24,662 nt of DNA from an uncultured Acidaminococcus sp. (lineage in GTDB: Bacteria; Bacillota_C; Negativicutes; Acidaminococcales; Acidaminococcaceae). This document shows positions 15,248 to 22,770 of the stretch, one piece after another (the first letter of the stretch is position 1; the number at the start of each line of letters is the position of its first letter). The position numbers and the translations under genes were made by a program. The stretch lies in assembly GCA_900314165.1 (NCBI GenBank), contig OMUE01000241.1, forward strand, positions 1 to 24,662. The letters run 5' to 3'. The notes under the pieces were generated by a model that did no database searches, had not been told where the DNA came from, and saw nothing but the letters and a program-made list of their open reading frames with translations.

Positions 15248-16429
15248 ATGAATGCATATTATAAAGAGATTACTGCTTTCATCGATTCCCATAAAGACGA
15301 GATGCTGGAAAAATGGAAGACGCTCGTAAACCTGGAAGGCAAGACGGACGAAAAAGAGAATGTGGAGAAGGCACAGGCTTGGCTGCAGAAGGAATTTGAA
15401 GCGGAAGGCTTTGAGTGCTATATCCGTCCGTCCCGTCCGGAACGGGCAGGAGTCCTGGTGGGCATTCTGGGCAAGGAACGTCCAGGGGCGCCGGTTATTT
15501 TCTCTGGCCACATTGACACGGTCCATCGCACTGGGTCCTTCTGTGGTCCCAATCCTTTTAAAATTGTGGATGGCAAGGCCTATGGTCCCGGCGTCCTGGA
15601 CATGAAGGGTGGTATCATTCTTGCCCTATATGTTATCAAGGCTCTGAACCACATTGGTTACAAGGACCATCCTATCAAGATTATGTTTGCCGGCGATGAA
15701 GAAATGGGCCATCGGGGCACGGATGTTGGTGAATTCTTCGAGGAAGAAAGCAAAGGAGCTCTTTGCGCCTTCAATATGGAGACCGGGCATATTACAAATG
15801 CCCTGTGTGTAGGCCGTAAGACCGGCTGTGGTATTACGGCTGTGGTCCATGGACTGGGAGGCCACTCCGGCAACGAATTCACAAAAGGCCATAACGCAGT
15901 TCACGAATCTGTCTTGAAATGCGCTCAGCTCATTCCCCTGACAGATCTGTCCGTAGGCACTACCGTGACGGTCAGTGTCATTACCAGCGGTGGCAATACA
16001 AATAAGACCACCATACCGGAACGCAGCGAATTTGGCGTGGATATTCGCTATTGCTCCAGGGAATTGGGAGATGCAGTGCTGTCCAAAGTAGAAGGAATCC
16101 TGCAGAAGACTTTTGTGCCGGGAACGACCACAGAGTACGAAATATCCAAATCCAACCTGTTCCCCTTCCAACCCAATCCACAGATCCTGCGGCTGCTGAA
16201 GCTGGTGAATACTGTAGCAGAAGAAAATGGGTTCCCTAAATTTGGTCAGATTCAGCTAGGCGGTGCTTCCGATGCTGGGGCTATTGCTGCTGCTGGTGTG
16301 CCTGTCCTATGTTCCTGTGGCGTCATCGGGGAATTCAACCACAATATCCACGAATACGCTGTGGTAGACTCTATGTTCAGCCGGGCCAAGATTTATGCCA
16401 TGACAGTGACGGAACTGGATAGGCTGTAA
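15248..16429 (+). CDS. M20 family metallopeptidase, CPG2/ArgE-like
   Basis: This 393-aa dizinc hydrolase of the M20 family is closest in pattern to carboxypeptidase G2 and related glutamate carboxypeptidases. Metal and catalytic residues are H88 and D90 in FSGHIDTV, D118 in GVLDMKGG, E151/E152 in AGDEEMG, E178 in NMETGH, and the C-terminal His in HNIHEY. The lid domain starts around GLGGHSG. The ATG at 15248 was chosen because AGAGGGGG lies about 9 nt upstream; an ATG at 15209 in the same frame has no ribosome binding site. There is no signal peptide, so it acts in the cytoplasm, probably releasing an amino acid from an N-acyl or peptide substrate. Exact substrate unknown. It stands alone between a terminator and a repeat. 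Confidence 0.85.
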   Translation: MNAYYKEITAFIDSHKDEMLEKWKTLVNLEGKTDEKENVEKAQAWLQKEFEAEGFECYIRPSRPERAGVLVGILGKERPGAPVIFSGHIDTVHRTGSFCGPNPFKIVDGKAYGPGVLDMKGGIILALYVIKALNHIGYKDHPIKIMFAGDEEMGHRGTDVGEFFEEESKGALCAFNMETGHITNALCVGRKTGCGITAVVHGLGGHSGNEFTKGHNAVHESVLKCAQLIPLTDLSVGTTVTVSVITSGGNTNKTTIPERSEFGVDIRYCSRELGDAVLSKVEGILQKTFVPGTTTEYEISKSNLFPFQPNPQILRLLKLVNTVAEENGFPKFGQIQLGGASDAGAIAAAGVPVLCSCGVIGEFNHNIHEYAVVDSMFSRAKIYAMTVTELDRL

Positions 16430-16441
16430 GGGCCTGGATAG

Positions 16442-16513
16442 CGAAAAGTGAAAAGCGAAAAGTGGCCTGCGGCAGCAAGGAAGAAGGAGGATGGGGGGGG
16501 CGTGCGGCGCACA
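16442..16513 (+). repeat. Modular intergenic repeat (copy 6)
   Basis: Three 7-mers are followed by GGCCTGCGGCAGCAAGGAAGAA as in copy 5, then a run of eight G's and GTGC-GGC-GCAC (hairpin 16502-16512), which resembles the GTGCGCTGCAC module of copies 1 and 3. The G-run and the variable 7-mer number make this a likely slippage-prone site just upstream of the 370-aa gene. Confidence 0.75.
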
Positions 16514-16515
16514 GC

Positions 16516-16548
16516 TAATCCCTAATCCCTAAAAACAAGAAAGGATTA
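16516..16548 (+). promoter_or_regulatory. Tandem anti-Shine-Dalgarno element
   Basis: TAATCC occurs twice (16516-16521 and 16523-16528), and either copy can pair with GGATTA (16543-16548), which overlaps the ribosome binding site AAGGA of the next gene. Pairing would lower translation initiation. Whether it forms in the cell is not shown by the sequence. Confidence 0.35.
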
Positions 16549-16554
16549 ATTAAC

Positions 16555-17667
16555 ATGGCAATCATCTACATCGGGATTGTAGCAAACGACAAGAAATTTA
16601 ATGTATGTGGTATGTACAAAGCTGCAGGAAAAGAGAGAGTTCTGCAGGAAGCATCTCTGGACCAGTCTTCCCAAGCATTGGTGGACTATGCCAATAAGGT
16701 GTCCAGTGAAGTTAGCAAAGAAGCCGGCGAACCTTGTTCTGTGAAATATGGCTTTACAGTGGATAATATTGCTTCCCGGCTGGGCGGCGAACTATGGGCC
16801 CATCAGCTAGACGTAGCCATCATGGATTCCGAATCCCTTCCCCGTTGGTTCAAAAAGGGCAACACCTTGTCTCCTCACAAGCTGGCTCAGGTGCTGGCCG
16901 ATGGGGACTATCAGGAAATGCCCATCCTGGATGCGGTGCGGGTCAGCATCCTGACCATGTTCAACAAGCTGACGGTGGCTGAGGTGCTTATCAGCAACAG
17001 CGTAAAGATGCTGGAGGACTGTTGCGGGAAAGCCGGTTTTTCTGGGCACCCTCAGGGCTGGAGTGACGATGATTTGTCAGAAGCGCTGACCTGGAACTGG
17101 CCGGATAACCTGAAAACACCGGTACACAAGGCTATTGCTACGATTCATGAGGCCAAAGTCCAGAAAGACGGCATGCGGCAACAGCTGGAAAAGATGGTCC
17201 AGTTGGAGATGTTCGGCTCTAAAGTAGAGCCTCTGCAGGTACTGCTGCCTTTCAATACGTTGTCCGCTTTGGCCCTCGTCGCTAATTTGGATCCGGCATT
17301 ATACGACAATAAGGCAGAATACGTAAAGGGCGTGGAACTGTGCCTGGATATGGAGAAGTCCGGCAATACAGAAGAAGTCATCCGGAAGAACGCCATCAAG
17401 CATCTATACCTGGATTTTGCCAATAAATACAGAGCTTTGAATCCTAAGGATCCTGCTGTCCAGGAGAAAGCCAAGGAAGCCTATACAGGTAAACCACAGG
17501 CTCTGGTAGATTTCGCCAAGAAGGCGAATAAATATCTGTATAACAGAGCTGCGAAGATCAGCAGCCATACTAAGGCCGGGGAGGCGCTGAACAAGGCTTT
17601 GAGACCTGCAGTTCTGGAACTGGCTGGATATGTATATGAACTTGTGAATACGGTGGGGAAAAAGTAA
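16555..17667 (+). CDS. Hypothetical protein with an IS110-transposase-like layout lacking catalytic residues
   Basis: I do not recognise this 370-aa protein as a named family. By-eye comparison with the IS110 transposase at 167-1342 gives the same order of blocks. YIGIVANDKKFNVC (5-18) matches YVGIDVAKNEHYC, with V9 for the first catalytic Asp. YGFTVDN (65-71) falls where GLEATGHY lies, without the Glu. NTLSPHKLAQVL (103-114) matches KTDKIDAKAIAELL, with L105 and H108 for the two Asp. LPFNTLSALALVANL (241-255) matches SIPGLGFQMAAVLLAEI. KSGN (288-291) followed by RKNAIKHLYL matches DSGE...KRGSRYLRYAL. The reading frame is intact, with a good ribosome binding site (AAGGA, 9 nt from ATG) and its own terminator, so it seems maintained as a protein. 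An unrelated helical protein remains possible; the homology is an inference. Confidence 0.6.
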   Translation: MAIIYIGIVANDKKFNVCGMYKAAGKERVLQEASLDQSSQALVDYANKVSSEVSKEAGEPCSVKYGFTVDNIASRLGGELWAHQLDVAIMDSESLPRWFKKGNTLSPHKLAQVLADGDYQEMPILDAVRVSILTMFNKLTVAEVLISNSVKMLEDCCGKAGFSGHPQGWSDDDLSEALTWNWPDNLKTPVHKAIATIHEAKVQKDGMRQQLEKMVQLEMFGSKVEPLQVLLPFNTLSALALVANLDPALYDNKAEYVKGVELCLDMEKSGNTEEVIRKNAIKHLYLDFANKYRALNPKDPAVQEKAKEAYTGKPQALVDFAKKANKYLYNRAAKISSHTKAGEALNKALRPAVLELAGYVYELVNTVGKK

Positions 17668-17704
17668 GCGTACAACTTCATTAGGATAATAAGCTGTAAA
17701 AAAG

Positions 17705-17736
17705 AATCGTGAAGCAAAAACTTTGCGATTTTTTTT
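17705..17736 (+). terminator. Intrinsic terminator after the 370-aa gene
   Basis: AATCGTGAAG (17705-17714) pairs with CTTTGCGATT (17721-17730), two G-U pairs included, followed by T's to 17736. Confidence 0.85.
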
Positions 17737-17799
17737 GTGCCTAAAATAAAAATATCTTGCGGACTTATACTAATATAGTGAGGGGTTCCCCTGATTCTA

Positions 17800-17827
17800 T
17801 TGCGTAAATTTATAAAGATTGTAGAAT
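17800..17827 (+). promoter_or_regulatory. Probable promoter of the diaminopropionate ammonia-lyase gene
   Basis: TTGCGT (17800-17805), a 16-bp spacer, and TAGAAT (17822-17827). Just upstream is the tight inverted repeat AGGGG-TT-CCCCT (17781-17792), which could be an operator. Confidence 0.4.
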
Positions 17828-17890
17828 AAAATCATAGAAAAGAAACGTAAATCAGTATGGTAAATGTATATAAAAGAGGAGGAGATTCGT

Positions 17891-19099
17891 TTGCAGACAG
17901 CTATCAAATATGTCCATTTTTCTTGTACTGGTACGGAGAAACTCAGCGATACAAAGGATTTCGGTACGGCTGTAGCCAAAAAAGCCTGGAACTTCCACAA
18001 GACGTTCCCGGAATACACCATGACCCCGCTGGCAGATCTGAAGAATCTGGCTAAGGAACTGGGACTGGCATCCATCCATGTCAAAGATGAAAGCTATCGG
18101 TTCAATCTGAATGCGTTCAAGGTACTGGGCGGCAGTTTCTGCCTGGGCAGCTACATCGCTAAAAAACTGGGCGTAGATATTGCAAAATTACCTTATGAAA
18201 AGATGGTGAGCCCGGAAATCAAGGAAAAACTGGGTGAAATTACGTTTGTCACCGCTACGGACGGCAACCATGGCCGTGGTATAGCCTGGACGGCTAACCG
18301 GCTGGGCCAAAAGAGTGTAGTATATATGCCAAAAGGCAGTGCCCAGGAACGGCTGCACAATATCCAGGCTCTGGGAGCTGACGCTTCTATTACGGACCTG
18401 AACTATGATGCGGCTGTAGATTTTGCCCGCAGTCAGGGAGAGAAGAATGGCTGGGTTCTGGTACAGGATACGGCCTGGGAAGGCTATGAAGAATACCCCC
18501 GTTATATTATGCAGGGCTACACCACCATGGCTGCCGAAGCTGTGGAACAGCTGCAAGGGGAGAAACCGACCCACATCTTCCTGCAGGCAGGTGTAGGTGC
18601 CATGTCCGGCGCCCTGACAGGCTTTTTTGCCAACCTGTTTGGGGATAAGAACCGGCCTGTCATCACCATTGTGGAACCCAACCAGGCTGACTGCATCTAT
18701 CGGACGGCCAGAGCTAACGATGGAAAACTTCATTCGGTAACTGGCGACATGAATTCTATTATGGCAGGACTGTGCTGCGGTGTACCTTGCACTCTGGGAT
18801 GGGATATGCTGCGGGACCATGCAGATAACTTCGTGTCCATGCCGGACTATGTGGCCGCCAAGGGCATGCGGATCTTGGGCAACCCTCTGGGCAATGATCC
18901 CCGGGTCATTTCCGGCGAAAGTGGCGCCTCCACGTTAGGGTTTGTAGCCGAAGTCATGACGAACGAAGCCCTGTGGGAGCTGCGTGAAACGCTTGGCCTG
19001 AATAAGGATTCCCGTGTCCTGGTCTTCTCTACCGAAGGTGACACGGACAAAGCCAACTATCGGAAAATCGTCTGGGATGGCCTGTTCCCAAGCTTCTAA
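17891..19099 (+). CDS. dpaL: Diaminopropionate ammonia-lyase
   Basis: This PLP-dependent fold-type II lyase (402 aa from the chosen start) converts 2,3-diaminopropionate to pyruvate and two ammonia. It is strongly similar to E. coli YgeX (398 aa). The Schiff-base lysine is in RFNLNAFKVLGG and the catalytic Asp in TATDGNHGRG. The glycine-rich phosphate loop is QAGVGAMSG, and the C-terminal part has NPLGNDPR-ISGESGA and STEGDTD. I chose TTG 17891 because AGAGGAGGAG ends 6 nt upstream. It also places the lysine at residue 77 and the Asp at 124, close to K77 and D120 of E. coli. The in-frame ATG at 17864 has no ribosome binding site and would bury the purine run in the coding sequence. It is monocistronic and likely supports amino-acid fermentation. 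Confidence 0.93.
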   Translation: MQTAIKYVHFSCTGTEKLSDTKDFGTAVAKKAWNFHKTFPEYTMTPLADLKNLAKELGLASIHVKDESYRFNLNAFKVLGGSFCLGSYIAKKLGVDIAKLPYEKMVSPEIKEKLGEITFVTATDGNHGRGIAWTANRLGQKSVVYMPKGSAQERLHNIQALGADASITDLNYDAAVDFARSQGEKNGWVLVQDTAWEGYEEYPRYIMQGYTTMAAEAVEQLQGEKPTHIFLQAGVGAMSGALTGFFANLFGDKNRPVITIVEPNQADCIYRTARANDGKLHSVTGDMNSIMAGLCCGVPCTLGWDMLRDHADNFVSMPDYVAAKGMRILGNPLGNDPRVISGESGASTLGFVAEVMTNEALWELRETLGLNKDSRVLVFSTEGDTDKANYRKIVWDGLFPSF

Positions 19100-19109
19100 A
19101 ACTGAATAG

Positions 19110-19146
19110 AAAAAGGACTGCCGCACTGCTGCGACAGTCCTTTTTT
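19110..19146. terminator. Bidirectional intrinsic terminator
   Basis: AAAAAGGACTG (19110-19120) pairs perfectly with CAGTCCTTTTT (19135-19145) around a 14-nt loop. It serves the ammonia-lyase gene (plus) and the convergent beta-propeller-like gene (minus). Confidence 0.9.
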
Positions 19147-19167
19147 ATTCTCCTAATCCCTATTTCC

Positions 19168-20220
19168 TCATCTCGGGAACGTCAATGTAAAGATCTTGAT
19201 TTCTACCAGCTTCGTCTGGCTGTTGCGGACAAAGGCCAGGATGCCCATGGTCTTGCCATCCATAGGCGTCAGCTTTGCACAATTCAGATTGCTGCCCAGC
19301 AGCTTGGAACTATTGAAGGCCCCTAGATAATTGCCATCCCGGTTCCAAACTTTCAGCGTGAAACCGTCAATGACGGCCAAATAATGATCCAGTACGGCCA
19401 TATCAATCAGATTGTAGATGGAATCCTTATCCGTCTGCAGGTAACTGCCATAGGACTGGACCAGTTTTCCCTTAGGTGTAAATTCGGCAATGAGATTGAA
19501 GTCATTGGGTTTAATGCGTCCGCCACCATAAATGAAGCCATCATTAGCCATCTGGACTAACGTCAGGCCACCGGCAAAGGGTTTAGCTCTGTTATGCAGG
19601 AAAGAGGGTTTATTCTTTTCAAAGGCTCCATCCCGGATTGTAGCCAGGGTAAAATTATCATTGCCATAAAGGTAGGCCTGCTGTTCCCCCGGCAGCAGGG
19701 CAATCCTGGTAGCCGTGGTATTTCCCTTCAGGCTGATGATATCGTTGCCGTCCCGAAGGGTGTGGATTCCCTTCTTTACGTAATAAATATCTCCTTTGCT
19801 GCCTACATTGACGCTCAGCACCATCTTATCATCAATGGTGAAAATCCCTTTTTTACCAAAAGAGGAATGGGGATAGAGGCTCCCTTCCTGCAGGTCATAG
19901 GCCTGTACCTGAGTGGTTTCCCCGTCCTGGCTGCGCAGGGCGATGTAGAACTGGCCATCCCGGAACAGGAAGCTGAGAATCTTATCCGGATCATAACTGG
20001 TGATTTCCGGCGTATTCAGCTGCTGCAGGCTGAAGGTGGTCTTGCCCAGTTGAACGGTTTTGGCTGGTTGAGGCTTTGGATGAATAATATGGCGTTCTAT
20101 CTCCATCCGGTAGTTATAAGCAACCACTCCCAACAAGACTAACAAGCTGAGAATCAAAAAATATATTTTCTGGCGTGCCGATAAGGACAGCGTCCTTTTT
20201 TTTCTGGGTCTTACAGCCAA
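19168..20220 (-). CDS. Membrane-anchored protein with beta-propeller-like extracytoplasmic domain, function unknown
   Basis: The 350-aa product has a basic N-terminus (RPRKKRT), one membrane segment at about 19-35 (FLILSLLVLLGVVAYNY), and a large outside domain. That domain repeats short strand units of the type GDIYYVKKG, GFIYGGGRI, DHYLAVIDGFTLKVWNRDGNYLGAF, which resemble NHL/WD-like propeller blades. No catalytic motif is recognised. The start is TTG 20220 (minus) with AAAGGAG 8-9 nt upstream; the next in-frame ATG would remove the membrane anchor. It stands alone, ending at the bidirectional terminator. A possible -10 (TATACT, 20254-20259 on the minus strand) lies next to a 7-mer repeat. 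It may sense or scaffold something at the cell surface, but I cannot assign a function. Confidence 0.75.
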   Translation of the reverse strand: MAVRPRKKRTLSLSARQKIYFLILSLLVLLGVVAYNYRMEIERHIIHPKPQPAKTVQLGKTTFSLQQLNTPEITSYDPDKILSFLFRDGQFYIALRSQDGETTQVQAYDLQEGSLYPHSSFGKKGIFTIDDKMVLSVNVGSKGDIYYVKKGIHTLRDGNDIISLKGNTTATRIALLPGEQQAYLYGNDNFTLATIRDGAFEKNKPSFLHNRAKPFAGGLTLVQMANDGFIYGGGRIKPNDFNLIAEFTPKGKLVQSYGSYLQTDKDSIYNLIDMAVLDHYLAVIDGFTLKVWNRDGNYLGAFNSSKLLGSNLNCAKLTPMDGKTMGILAFVRNSQTKLVEIKIFTLTFPR

Positions 20221-20271
20221 AGCAAGGTCTCCTTTCTTTTTTCACTATCAATCAGTATAACATGAAGCAGG

Positions 20272-20292
20272 GAAAAGTGAAAAGTGAAAAGT
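20272..20292 (+). repeat. Short 7-mer tandem repeat (copy 7)
   Basis: Three perfect GAAAAGT units. They lie at the expected -35 position of the minus-strand gene at 19168-20220, so changes in unit number could alter its promoter spacing. Confidence 0.75.
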
Positions 20293-20372
20293 GAATCGGG
20301 GAGAAGAAACTGTTTCCTTTTATACATTTATAAGATTCTCAGCCTCCGCTTCTGAAAAATAAGGCGTTTTTC

Positions 20373-20401
20373 TTGACTCACTTGATGAAATGGAGTATAA
20401 A
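20373..20401 (+). promoter_or_regulatory. Promoter of the metal-export genes
   Basis: TTGACT (20373-20378), a 17-bp spacer, and TATAAA (20396-20401). The AT-rich dyad at 20415-20438 sits about where transcription begins, a typical repressor position. Confidence 0.75.
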
Positions 20402-20414
20402 TAAAACAGGAAAA

Positions 20415-20438
20415 CAATTAAACAATATTTTAATTATA
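20415..20438. promoter_or_regulatory. Candidate operator dyad, copy A
   Basis: AATTAAA-CAATAT-TTTAATT (20416-20435) is a perfect 7-bp inverted repeat. The surrounding 24 bp recur with 21 matches at 20687-20710, before the ATPase gene. The duplication suggests a shared DNA-binding regulator, possibly a metal-responsive one; no regulator gene is in the window. Confidence 0.5.
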
Positions 20439-20465
20439 GAACAGAAAGGTAAAAGGGTGATTCCC

Positions 20466-20684
20466 ATGAAGAAAAGCTATAAGATTGAAGCGGATTGTGC
20501 CAACTGCGCTGCTAAGATGGAAGAAGCCGTAAAAGCTACAGAAGGCGTTAAAGACGCAGTTGTAAACTTTATGATGTTGAAGTTGAAAGTGGAATTCCAG
20601 CCAGGTGTGGATCCTCAGAGCGTTATGGCGCGGGCTCAGGAAAATGTCACAAAAATTGATGATGATTTAAAGATTTACTGCTGA
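20466..20684 (+). CDS. Stand-alone heavy-metal-associated (HMA) domain protein
   Basis: This 72-aa protein is a single ferredoxin-like HMA domain with the metal-binding CxxC in DCANCAAKME (11-20) and the usual GVKDAVVNF strand after it. It resembles the N-terminal HMA domains of Zn/Cd/Pb ATPases (CadA, ZntA) more than copper chaperones, because of the DCANCA context. The ATG at 20466 has AAAGGGTG about 7 nt upstream; longer in-frame readings reach back into the promoter. The ATPase gene 36 nt downstream has no HMA domain of its own, so this protein probably delivers or gates metal for it. It is likely co-transcribed from the promoter at 20373. Confidence 0.9.
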   Translation: MKKSYKIEADCANCAAKMEEAVKATEGVKDAVVNFMMLKLKVEFQPGVDPQSVMARAQENVTKIDDDLKIYC

Positions 20685-20686
20685 TT

Positions 20687-20710
20687 CAATTCAACAATAC
20701 TTTAATTTTA
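20687..20710. promoter_or_regulatory. Candidate operator dyad, copy B
   Basis: AATTCAA-CAATAC-TTTAATT (20688-20707) is an imperfect copy of the dyad at 20415-20438 (21 of 24 bases identical). It lies between the HMA gene and the ribosome binding site of the ATPase gene. Confidence 0.45.
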
Positions 20711-20720
20711 AGGTGGTAGT

Positions 20721-22634
20721 ATGGAGAAAGAAAATAAAATCATGATTGGCAGGATTGCAGCTGCCGCCTTATTGACTATCAGCGCCAGTTTTCTGGGAAA
20801 AGGAATGGAGGGCTCAGGAGCCACGTTGGCCCAACGGATTGAAGTCCTTATTCCTTATCTCATGGCCTATGTCATTATTTCTCACGACATCCTGAAAAAA
20901 GCCTGGAAAAATATCCGCAAGGGGCAGGTCTTTGATGAAAACTTCCTGATGGCAGTAGCCAGCTTAGGCGCTTTTGGCTTGGGCATTTACCAGAATGGGG
21001 ATTATGCAGAAGCCATTGCGGTCATGCTGTTCTATCAGGTGGGCGAAATGTTCGAAGACTACGCAGTGGACAAAAGCCGCAAAAATATCAGTGAACTGAT
21101 GGATATCCGTCCTGACTATGCCAATGTAGAACAGGATGGGAAACTCGTAAAAGTGGACCCCGATGAGGTAGAAGTGGGTACGAAAATCATTGTCCAGCCT
21201 GGAGAGAAAGTTCCTATTGATGGCATTGTGCTGGAAGGTCATTCTTCTCTGGATACGGCAGCTCTGACAGGGGAAAGTTTGCCCCGGGAAGTGCAAGAGG
21301 GGACTCCAGTCATCAGCGGCTGCATCAACCTGAATGGGGTACTGGCTATCCGGACTACGAAAGAATTTGGCGAATCCACAGTATCTAAGATTTTGGAACT
21401 AGTGGAGGACGCCAGCAGCCGGAAATCCAAATCCGAAGTATTTATTTCTAAGTTTGCAAAGGTCTACACACCTTTTGTCTGCAGCAGTGCTTTGGCTTTA
21501 TTCCTTTTGCCGCCTTTTGTGCGTATGGTGTTTCTGGGAATGGAACCCCTCTGGTTTACCTGGTTATACAGAGCCTTGTTGTTCCTGGTCATCAGCTGTC
21601 CCTGTGCCCTGGTACTCAGCATCCCCCTCAGCTTTTTCGCCGGCATTGGAGGAGCCAGTCGGGAAGGGATTCTCATAAAAGGTTCCAACTATATGGAGAC
21701 TCTGGCCCATACGGCTTACGTAGTCATGGATAAGACGGGAACCCTTACGGAAGGCGTTTTTGAAGTAGCCGGTGTCCACCATAATCAGTTGGAACAGGAA
21801 AAGATTCTGGAATACGCGGCCTTGGCAGAATGTGCCTCTTCCCATCCTATCAGCAAGAGCCTGCAGAAGGCTTATGGGAGAGAACCGGACCGCAGCCGGG
21901 TCACAGATATCCAGGAATATGGTGGTAAAGGTGTTGTAGCTGTAGTAGATGGCCATCAGGTAGCGGCTGGTAACAGCAAGCTCATGGATGTGCTGCATAT
22001 TCCGTTTATTCCATGCCATATGGTGGGCACGCTGGTCCATATCGCCATTGACGGTCAATATGAAGGCCATATCCTTATTTCAGACCGGATCAAAGCCCAT
22101 GCCAAGCAAGCTGTACAACAGCTGAAACAGGAAGGTATCAAAGACGTTGTCATGCTGACCGGAGACGGGAAAAAGTCCGCAGATGCAGTAGCCGAGCAGT
22201 TGGGCATTACACAGGTCTACAGCGAGCTCTTACCGGAAGGCAAAGTGGAAAAAGTAGAAGAGCTGATTCAGAAGAAAGAGGAAAAAGAGAAAGTAGCTTT
22301 TGTAGGGGATGGCATCAATGATGCACCAGTCCTCTCCTTGGCAGATCTGGGCATCGCTATGGGCGCCCTGGGCTCTGATGCAGCTATCGAAGCAGCGGAT
22401 ATTGTGCTCATGGATGATGATCCTTTGAAAATCAGCAAAGCAATCCGCATTGCCCGGAAATGCGTGGGCATCGTATACCAGAATATTGTGTTTGCATTGG
22501 GTATCAAAGGCTTGAGCCTGCTTTTAGGGGCCTTAGGCTTCATCAATATGTGGGTGGCCATTTTTGCCGATACCGGGGTGCTGATCCTGGCCGTACTGAA
22601 TGCAATGCGTTGTTTATTCGTTAATAAAGAATGA
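20721..22634 (+). CDS. P1B-type heavy-metal-exporting ATPase, Zn/Cd/Pb class
   Basis: This 637-aa membrane pump uses ATP to export divalent heavy metals. Motifs in order are: actuator TGES (183-186), transmembrane metal site SCPCALV with C293-P-C295, phosphorylation site DKTGT (D337), HP locus SSHPISKS in the nucleotide-binding domain, and GDGIND (529-534). The last membrane helix has FADTGV with D617, the aspartate found in Zn/Cd/Pb pumps (ZntA/CadA class) and not in copper pumps. No N-terminal metal-binding domain is present; the HMA domain is a separate gene just upstream. The start is ATG 20721 with AAGGTGG upstream. A strong terminator follows at 22644-22688. Zinc versus cadmium preference is not decidable here. 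Confidence 0.93.
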   Translation: MEKENKIMIGRIAAAALLTISASFLGKGMEGSGATLAQRIEVLIPYLMAYVIISHDILKKAWKNIRKGQVFDENFLMAVASLGAFGLGIYQNGDYAEAIAVMLFYQVGEMFEDYAVDKSRKNISELMDIRPDYANVEQDGKLVKVDPDEVEVGTKIIVQPGEKVPIDGIVLEGHSSLDTAALTGESLPREVQEGTPVISGCINLNGVLAIRTTKEFGESTVSKILELVEDASSRKSKSEVFISKFAKVYTPFVCSSALALFLLPPFVRMVFLGMEPLWFTWLYRALLFLVISCPCALVLSIPLSFFAGIGGASREGILIKGSNYMETLAHTAYVVMDKTGTLTEGVFEVAGVHHNQLEQEKILEYAALAECASSHPISKSLQKAYGREPDRSRVTDIQEYGGKGVVAVVDGHQVAAGNSKLMDVLHIPFIPCHMVGTLVHIAIDGQYEGHILISDRIKAHAKQAVQQLKQEGIKDVVMLTGDGKKSADAVAEQLGITQVYSELLPEGKVEKVEELIQKKEEKEKVAFVGDGINDAPVLSLADLGIAMGALGSDAAIEAADIVLMDDDPLKISKAIRIARKCVGIVYQNIVFALGIKGLSLLLGALGFINMWVAIFADTGVLILAVLNAMRCLFVNKE

Positions 22635-22643
22635 TTATGCGCT

Positions 22644-22688
22644 AAAAATAGGGATGCTCGTGATTTTTCACGAATATCCTTATTTTTT
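22644..22688 (+). terminator. Intrinsic terminator after the metal ATPase
   Basis: The arms 22644-22663 and 22668-22687 form a 20-bp stem (two G-U, one mismatch) with a 4-nt loop and a T-rich 3' arm. Confidence 0.85.
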
Positions 22689-22700
22689 ATACAATATACC

Positions 22701-22728
22701 TTTTCAAATAGGGAATCTATGATATAAT
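22701..22728 (+). promoter_or_regulatory. Probable argC promoter
   Basis: TTTTCA (22701-22706), a 16-bp spacer, and a perfect TATAAT (22723-22728). No clear ArgR box was seen. Confidence 0.5.
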
Positions 22729-22770
22729 AATCCTACTTTAAAAATTAATGAAAAAGTGAGGGGTGGAAAC

